Below are positions 56,310 through 64,000 of a DNA stretch of 64,000 nt, in pieces; the stretch's first letter is position 1, and each line of letters begins with the position of its first letter. The notes below the pieces were generated by a model, which was not told the origin of the DNA, made no database searches, and saw nothing but the letters and a program-made list of their open reading frames with translations. Source of the DNA: Pogona vitticeps (taxonomy: Eukaryota > Chordata > Lepidosauria > Squamata > Agamidae); the NCBI RefSeq assembly GCF_051106095.1, contig NC_135786.1, positions 207,137,001-207,201,000 on the forward strand, given 5' to 3'. The position numbers and the translations under genes are program-made.

Positions 56310-58830
56310 TATACCCAACAGAGGCGAAGGCAAAGAAAACCGGAGGGGGGGGGGGGAGGGTGCAGTCACATAGAGAAATTCCAACACGCAGAAATAAAAA
56401 CTATCAAAATATGGTTCTGCTTGAATTTTGTAAAGCTTGGGAAATATTTAGTCTATGCCCTAATATTTCAACTGAATTATGACATTCTAGACCCGAGTGA
56501 ATACTCTTTGGGTTACTAATGAGAAACTATGTTCACAGGCATTTAAATCATATAATTTAAAGGCTACAGCCAAGTACATTTTGAAACATGTTTTACACAT
56601 TTGCCTTTAAAAGGGGGTGGGTGAAATTCTAGCATTTGCTTGTGGATTTGAAGAATTATTCTATTCAAGGAAGAAACATGAGAGATTGGAAGTATGGAAA
56701 CATCACAGCCAGGAATAATATTCAACAGAGTAGTTTTTATTTATAAATGCAGACAATTCACACAAACCTGCATTCTCAGTAACAGCAAGGAAGAGAGAAC
56801 TACCCTAATTGGTGTTCATACTATGGGCGTATGTAAACATTGTGGGTGAACTAACATAGCTCCGTCTATAGTTTGCTTAATGTACATCTGAATCCAGCAT
56901 GATCTGGCACTTTGGCTTGTCTCTTCCCTAGCAAGCTATAAAAATAACCCATGGTTTTCTCCAGTCCATTAGCCAGCATCCTATTACTTTTGCCTAAGTC
57001 CTTGGCATAAATCCCAGTGGCAAATTGCCACCAAGTTGCAAGGCTTGGTGCCCGATAGGGAATACAAACATTGACATTTTAACTAGCAAAAATATAGCAC
57101 TGAAATTCAAGATAACGGACCTAAGCTGGTTTAATTGTTCAGTTAGATCCCAGCTATAGTTTGCGTACCTGGCTTGCCACGGGAGGAAGCAGTTCATGGA
57201 TGGTGCCACATCCGGACATCATGATAGATAGAACCAACCAACTAACCATCTGTCTCCAACCAACTAACCAACGACTGTATGTCAATGATCAGCCAGGATG
57301 TAGTGTGCCACCTCATACTTCCTTGTTCTCTACACAATTCTGGCTTGTTGTTCTACGCAAAGGTGGTCGTGTCATACATAACCTGTGCATGTGTCACAGT
57401 CTTACTATGCCAATAGAGCAGTGTAAGTATAGGTAATTCAGGATTAGGTGGTTATAGTCTGTAAGTCTGGAAGACACTGTCATCATCTTTGGAAATCAAA
57501 AGGGACCAGCACTGCAGCACTACAAGGTCTGGTTCTACTACCAGCCAAAATAAGAGAAATTGGGAAGGAATTTTTTGAGGACCAAGGTTTTCACCCCCTT
57601 ATGTGACTTCCTAGTGAGACTTGGGAAAAGGCCTTAAAAGCCCTCTGTACTAGTTGTGCGATCTCTATTTGGGCCAGTAAGCCATACATCCTATCCTTGC
57701 TCCTTCACTTCCTCAATGTAAGATTTATCCCAGGCATCTGCTGCTTGCCATTCACTCCAAACAACTTTGCAAAGCACAAAGACTTCACTAGTCGAGGAAA
57801 GAATACATGAATGGGTGACTTCTAAATGTAGCTAGATTTTTAAAATTTTATTTTATTTTATTTGCTTTCCTTATCACTGGGCAAGCATGCTAACTAGAGT
57901 TGGTGGGAGATGCAGCCTAAAAAGTCTGAACTGGTGAGAGTACATAAATTGAATGGTCAGTTTTGCTTTGAAAACTGTTTGCCAAAGAAAAACTGAGCTA
58001 ATGAATGGCTTGTTTCTTTTCATGTTATTCTATAATGCTTCAAAGGGGCAAAATGCATTATCGCTGGAATTAATCCAAATATAATAGAGGTATTACAGTC
58101 TTTACAGATCTTAAACCATTTTAATACAATAATAATAAAACACATATTTTAATCCGACTTTTAATATATTGTGTTGTTTTTGTTCTCTCTTTATGTTTAC
58201 TGGTAAAGCATCGAATATCTCACCTCTGTGCTCTATTCACAAACAATGCTGCTATGGTCCTTTACAGACAAACGAAGGGTACAACTACACTAGCAGCAGG
58301 AAGTGAGCTGGTGTGGATTGTCAATATTGTGGTGTGTCTTATTAAGTGAGCTTAATAACTTCAGGATATGCAAATTAATTACTTCCCCTTCTTGCAGACG
58401 GCAAGTGAGAGTGTGGGGGGGGATTCTCTTGACTATATATATAGACTATGCTGATGTGCTCCCTGATGATTTTTTTTTCACCTTCTCTTAAAAGATTGGC
58501 CAAGGAACTCCCTGCAGCCAAATCCACTGCCATGGATTCAACTGTGAATGGTTTCTCGACTAGCCATTTGAGATGAGAAAAAAAGATTTTTTTTATTTTT
58601 ATAACTGATGTAGCGCATCAGCAATAGTCTAGAAGAGTGGGAAAACCCTGCTCAAGGCCGTTAGTTGTTATCTGTTACAGTGAAGAGCAAACTCTTCTGG
58701 CAGAGAACAGCGGCTCCTGACGGGCAGGGTGACCTGTCATTCTGCCTTTTCTCTTAGAGTTAGATCATAAGTTCAAAGACTTTCTTTGGCCAATCCTAGT
58801 GGCGATTAGGTAACTAGTATATTATCTGTC
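56310..58830. other. Intergenic, no gene recognised
   Basis: No exon or family-level repeat was recognised. A short G-run sits at 56345-56356. Confidence 0.45.
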
Positions 58831-59468
58831 CCTCTGTCCCCCTGCTTATTTAACTTATATGCAGAATACATCATGCGAAAGGCCGGACTGGAGGAATCCC
58901 AAACCGGAATTAAGATTGACAGAAGAAATATCAACAATCTCTGATATGCAGATGATACCACTCTGATGGCAGAAAGTGAGGGGGAATTAAGGAATCTTGT
59001 AATGAGGGTGGAAGAGGAGAATGCAAAAATGGTCTGAAGCTCAACATCAAAAAAGAGAGATCATGGTGATGTACGGAAGTGAGAGCTGGACCATAAAGAA
59101 AACTGACCATTGAAGAATGGATGGTTTTGAATTGTGGTGCTGGAGGAGACTCTTGAGAGTCTTCTGGACTGCAAGGAGAACAAACCTATCCATTCTGAAG
59201 GAAATCAACCCTGAGTGCTCACTGGAAGGACAGATCCTGAAGCTGAGGTGCCAATACTTTGGCCATCTATTGAGAAAAGAAGACTCCCTGGAAAAGACCT
59301 TGATGTTGGGAAAGTGTGAAGGCAAGAGGAGAAGGGGACAACAGAGGACAAGATAGTTGGACAATGTCACTGAATTTGACTCAACTCCGGGAGGCAGTGG
59401 AAGACAGGAGGGCCTGGCGTGCTCTGCTCCATGGGGTCACGAAGAGTCGGACACGACTAAACAACAAC
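58831..59468 (+). mobile_element. BovB LINE, 3' part
   Basis: The plus strand encodes LYAEYIMRKAGLEESQTGIK and the catalytic ADDTTLMAESEGELRNLVM block (58860-59010), then after a deletion the C-terminal LRVFWTARRTNLSILKEINP, then RCQYFGHLLRKEDSLEKTLM and GKCEGKRRRGQQR, and finishes in the BovB terminus GTCGGACACGACTAAACAAC. The 3' part is well preserved. Confidence 0.9.
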
Positions 59469-61009
59469 ATCCTATCTGAATTCTCTCAACATTCTATGTA
59501 ATCGTGCTATGTTAATAAAAGAGTTCTCATGGCGTTGCTTAAGGCTCTCTCTCCACTGGTTCAGATATCTGCTTGTCAACTTCTTTGCAATTGCCTTTCT
59601 ATTTTTCCATGATCACCTACATAATTAGCCTTCCTTTTGTTCTGTGATCACCTACATAGAAGGTACAGTACTGATAAAAAAAATGTTTTTCACTTCCCAT
59701 GCCCTCTGCTGAGTGGGAGAAGTAATTAGCTTTCCAATATCTTAAAGTGGCTCACTTGTTAAGCCAGTTCACAATAAAGGCTTGCTTTGGGTCAGTTCCA
59801 GCAATCGCACACACTGGAACCGATCCAAACCAGAGCAACCCTATCCACGAGCAAAGCAAAAGCCCCTAACAGAGGCCAGAAAGGTGTGGGCAGAAACACT
59901 CTGGGGTCAGGCTGGTATACTCAAGCGAAAATGTTGTCTGATTTCCATCTTTAAGAGAGCACAAGCTCATCCCTGCAGTACAGCTCAGTCATTTCTGTGG
60001 GGCTCTTTGACTGGGTGTGTGCACAAAAGAAAGACACAATTGGATGGTACACTATGAGATTTGTCTCTTATCATTGCAAATTGGATGGAGCAATCAGTTG
60101 CCGGAAAGACTGCCTGATAGATTTTTGAACTAAATAAGAAAAATGATTCAGAGGAACAAAATAAATGGAAGCTACATAATAATCAGGCCTAGTGTATTGC
60201 TGTAAAGTGACCATCAGCTGGTAAACCAAGGGTGAGGACATGTGGCTCTCTAGATGTTGCAACTCCCAACAGCCCCAAAAGTGAGGGAGGATATGTAATC
60301 CAGTGATATCTAGAGGGGATATATTGCTCTTTTCAATAATTAATCACCGCAGCAATTTTAAAGAAGCCCTACTCCACCAGAAGTGTAGTATCTAGCCTGC
60401 ATAAATGCAAATTTGGTTATCAAAGTGTTCTTGGGAGAAAAAAATAAATGATGAATGTGCCTGCCCACCAACAAATCCACTTATTCACAGTTTTTCTAGA
60501 ACTGCAGTTTTAGATGAATGAAAACCATTGGCATTTCTTCTGAGTTATAATAGAAGTTGAATGCCTGCACTGTATGTCCCTCTGTTTTAGAGGAAGGTCT
60601 TCTTTGAAAAATGTAGGTTTGCTATTTGTAAGGTTTCCAGACTTCCACCCACTGAGCCACCTTATTTTTTCCTTAACATTTTCTTTCTCTCTTGCAAATT
60701 TTAAATGCTTTCACAACTTCTTCCAGTAGTTTGCTGACCACTGAATACCATGCAGAAATATGCTGATTTCTCAACATGCAATTGCCTGTTTTTAAGCAAT
60801 GAGAAATTCTAGAAGATACACTACCTAAATATCTAGAAGCTTGTAGAGGTGTTTTTGTTTGTTTGCTTGGGTTTTTTGGGGGGGTAATATTTGGTTATTT
60901 ACAAATACATAAGACCATAAGACAGAAGTAGAGTCAAGCTCCTTCTTCAAATCAGCAGCAGATTTCTTAATCCTGTCCCAGCTTCTAAAGGCAGACGCCT
61001 TCCTTCCTT
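59469..61009. other. Intergenic, no gene recognised
   Basis: No exon or clear repeat was recognised. Confidence 0.45.
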
Positions 61010-61680
61010 CCATCCTTCTATTTTTACCCCACCTTTCTCTTTAAAAGGACCCAAGGTGGCTTACATCATTATGAGACAGTATTAAAGCTCACAACAGTGA
61101 GTATACAAATACTAAAATAGATCAAACAATACAAAAAAAATAAGCAACACCAAAACATGTCTAAAGCAGTAAGGGAAAACAAACCATTCAAAACCCCCAC
61201 TCAAACAACTAGTCATTCAGGGAAAGCCTGCTGAAGAGAAAGTTCTTCGTGTGCTTAGAGAAGGACAGCAAAGATGGGGCCAGCTTAGCTTCCTGTGAGA
61301 GGGAGTTCCAAAGTCTGGGAGGATCAACAAAGAAGGATCTCTCCTGTGTACACACTAAACACACCTGTGAAGGAGGTGGGACCAAGAGAAATTCCTCCCC
61401 TGAACACTTAAGCATGCTCATAAAGGGAGATGCGGTCCTTGAGATAGCTTGGGCCCAAACCAGTTAGGGCTTTATAGCTTGGAGCCAACACCATGAATTC
61501 AGCCCAGAACTGGATCAGTAGCCGGTGAAGCTTCTGTAACGGGGAGTGGGTTATGTGATCCTGTAACCAGGCCCAGTCAGCAATCTGAGTGCTATGTTTT
61601 GGACCCACTGAAGTTTCTGGACACTTTCCATAGGCAGCCCCAGACAGATTGCATTATGCTTTAGAATATGAACTTTATAA
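61010..61680 (-). mobile_element. L2-group LINE, C-terminal ORF2 and 3' UTR, minus strand
   Basis: The minus strand carries YKALTGLGPSYLKDRISLYE, then ERSFFVDPPRLWNSLSQEAK and LAPSLLSFSKHTKNFLFSRL, then a 3' UTR ending GTAAGCCACCTTGGGTCC and AAGAGAAAGGTGGGGTAAAA. Frame changes break the ORF. It is the same subfamily as 6841-7200 and differs from the 50468 copy. Confidence 0.82.
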
Positions 61681-61771
61681 TCTTACATGAGTGGAGGCTC
61701 TTTAGGTAATGATGTGCATTATTTCAAAATCCACAGGTGGGACAATTTTGAGAATGAGCAATAATGCTCTT

Positions 61772-61799
61772 CAAGCTTTCAAGGAAACTTGAAAGCTTG
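61772..61799. repeat. Perfect 12-bp hairpin with GAAA loop
   Basis: CAAGCTTTCAAG (61772-61783) and CTTGAAAGCTTG (61788-61799) are exact inverted repeats around GAAA, a GNRA-type loop if transcribed from the plus strand. No function is implied by the context. Confidence 0.7.
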
Positions 61800-63740
61800 C
61801 ACACTATTTTGGAATTACAGTTCATCCTAATAAAATATTGGCTGCCTGTGAAGTTTCATTGCATTTTATCTTTGGGGACAACATGGTGAGTTCTGTTCTT
61901 GTATTATTCCACTTATTCACAGGCAGTCACCTCACACTAGAGAGCTGCCCTATCCATTAGCCATACTGAGATGCTGCCTCAGGGTGTGGAGAGCTGGGAA
62001 TGGCAGTGGAACTACCACTGACATCTATTCTGTGCTGCCTAAGCTGGTCACCATCTGAGCTGACCACTGGCCTCTTTACTGCTGTTACTGCACCTGCCCA
62101 TATACCTTGGCCGTGGAGTCCCTTGCCCTGCATCACACAGCATCTTCGGGGAGTAGAAGAGAAGCAGTGGTGTCTTTCTCCCTACTACCTTCTGCCTGCG
62201 CACTTTGCCCAATGGCCCAAAACTGCTTGCATACATGGCAATTATTCTGGCTATTTTTCTCTGTAATATTTGGGTTCCAAGGTCTCTCAGGCTAATGGCA
62301 TTATTCCCAGATCTGTCTGAAGAGCAGCTGGCATCTGCAGGGGGAACCATGGGAAGAAAGATACCCTTTTCCTTCCTCCATTTACCTTCCTCCCCATGAG
62401 CGTTGTGGGGCTGAGGGAGGTACACAATGTGGCTTCTCTTGTTGCTTCAGGTGGTGGAATTGGTTGTTTCCACTGGCGCTGCCTCAGCTAACACTTGGTG
62501 GGAGGTAGAGGCAAAGTGCTGGAGGAGAGAGACAGCAGTGTGCCAAGCATCCTTCCCTCTTCTTTCAATGCCACCCAGCTGCTTACAGGCACATTACGGG
62601 ATGCTGTCACCAACATAGAAAAAGGAGTCCTTAGCACCAGGCCCAGCTGTGTTTTGCATAAAGAATAGGAAGAGATGCCTTAGGCAGCAAAATGTTTTGG
62701 GCTATCCCTGAAAAGGGAGTATTAAAATGATGAAAGTTCATCATGCATTCAAGAGATTAAGTGAAGATTCTAAGACATAGTCATTATTAGCAGAGAATGT
62801 GGGGATGATCATTCTTTACCTGCTTATCTAAAGAAGCAGTTGTCTTGTTAAAGATGCTTGTCTTGATTACTATGTACATTTTAACCTTCAGTCCTAAACC
62901 TGAGAATAAGCCCGGAAGAAGTGGGACATTTTTCAGAATAGGCATTTTTTAAAAAGAAAATGTCTTCATATAGAATATAATGGCCAATTAATTGGCTGAT
63001 TAAATTCGCATAGATATGCATAAATGTAAAACCAGTAATTTCTAAGCAAGATGTATAGGCTCCTTTTAGATGACATCACATCAAGTATCATACTAAGAAA
63101 AGACAGCCCATGAAAGAAAAGGACAGAATACTGCTTAAATGCTCTGACTGAAGATAATAGAAGATCTTATAAAAGCTGCTAAGTATTATGAGTGTATCAC
63201 TCTGTGTGTATGCATGCACATACACACACATGCAGAAATATTTGATTAACCAGAACGAGCTGGGAGTTGTGTGTACATGCTTCTCTGCACACATGCTAGA
63301 TTCTCCTCCTAGACATAAGCAACACAGCTAAATTATTAAACAATCCATTTATCAGACTAACAATGGAGTTCTATTCTTGCCACATATTTGTTTCTACAGA
63401 ACAAAATAAGCCTTCATTCTCATTGTCACACGGTTCTCTTTCCTCCCTCCTCCTCCTCCTCCTCATTTTAGTGATGGAGTGAATTAAAGAACACAGTCCA
63501 GTTTTTAAATACAGCAAACATTATCAAGTCAGTCCTGCTAACATCCAGGGCTGGCCCATGGTGGAGGCATTAGGAAATTGACATTGTTGAAAATTCTCTG
63601 TAACTTTGTTCAATCATCAATGAAAATGAAGACTGCAACCAAGAAATCAGAAGAAGACTTGAAAGGGCAGCTATGAAATAACCAGGAAAGGGGAAGACTA
63701 GACATGAGAGAGTTTGCCTCAACAAAGGAAACCTGTAGTC
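61800..63740. other. Intergenic, no gene recognised
   Basis: Several frames of 60-125 codons between 62.0 and 62.6 kb lie in slightly GC-richer DNA, overlap each other on both strands and show no known motif. A short (CTC)n run is at 63447-63465. Confidence 0.4.
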
Positions 63741-63865
63741 TTTTTGTTTGTTTGTTAGATCTGAGTAGGGTTTTTAACAGTGTGACCTTCTGGAGGTCAT
63801 TAATCCATAGCTTCAGTGCATGTCAGAAGTGACTTAATGGCACAGAGAAGCAATAACAAGCTGAG
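63741..63865 (+). mobile_element. SINE tail, plus strand
   Basis: The blocks TGACCTTCTGGAGGTCATTA and GTCAGAAGTGACTTAATGGC match the tail of the tRNA-derived SINEs seen at 5345 and 7205 (there in reverse). Confidence 0.4.
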
Positions 63866-63968
63866 AAACTTATTGTTATTCCCTCATATTTAGAATATAG
63901 ATGTTATGTTCTGCATGTTAGATATTTAAGGTCATATGCCCTGTAATTCAGATGTCTATAGAAATTTT

Positions 63969-64000
63969 GTTGTTGTTTAGCCGTTAAGTCATGTCCGACT
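63969..64000 (-). mobile_element. BovB LINE 3' end, cut by the window edge
   Basis: TTGTTGTTGTTTAGCCGTTA and TCATGTCCGACT are the reverse of the BovB terminus, as at 3334. The rest of the element lies beyond the window. Confidence 0.75.

Overview
The window is vertebrate nuclear DNA, AT-rich and full of transposons, and almost certainly from a squamate reptile. The best evidence is a near full-length Sauria-type SINE (about 5.68-6.02 kb) alongside several BovB LINE fragments, CR1/L2-group LINE tails, tRNA-derived SINEs and many small terminal-inverted-repeat DNA transposons. Species cannot be fixed from sequence alone.

Two host genes can be rebuilt exon by exon, both on the + strand. MRPL53 (mitochondrial large ribosomal subunit protein) has three coding exons between 7962 and 13464 and encodes 104 residues. 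A fatty-acid-binding protein gene, most like FABP5, has four coding exons between 26463 and 33823 and encodes 135 residues. Every splice junction is GT-AG and in phase. The MRPL53 promoter has a ZNF143-like motif and a YY1-like motif over its start codon. The FABP5 promoter is GC-rich with a TATA box and an inverted CCAAT box. One gene serves mitochondrial translation and the other intracellular lipid transport; nothing suggests a shared pathway.

Layout: 0-7.6 kb repeats (small DNA transposons, BovB, SINEs); 7.6-13.7 kb MRPL53; 13.7-25.9 kb intergenic, with a Rex1/Babar-like LINE end, long (AAT)n arrays and an unassigned pair of overlapping open frames near 22.4-23.3 kb; 25.9-34.0 kb FABP5; 34-64 kb a gene-poor stretch with BovB, CR1, L2, hAT-like and Tigger-like copies and long tetranucleotide arrays. 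No tRNA, rRNA, CRISPR array or bacterial-type feature was seen.

The most interesting items are (1) an inverted-repeat retroelement copy, possibly Penelope-like, placed 13 bases after FABP5 exon 2, whose flanking direct repeats are copies of the splice-donor sequence and whose arms hold a hammerhead-ribozyme-like core; (2) the overlapping open frames at 22.4-23.3 kb, of unlike base composition and possibly viral origin; (3) a CTCF-like motif carried by three copies of a Tigger-like element. All comparisons to families are from memory of conserved motifs; no database search was run.
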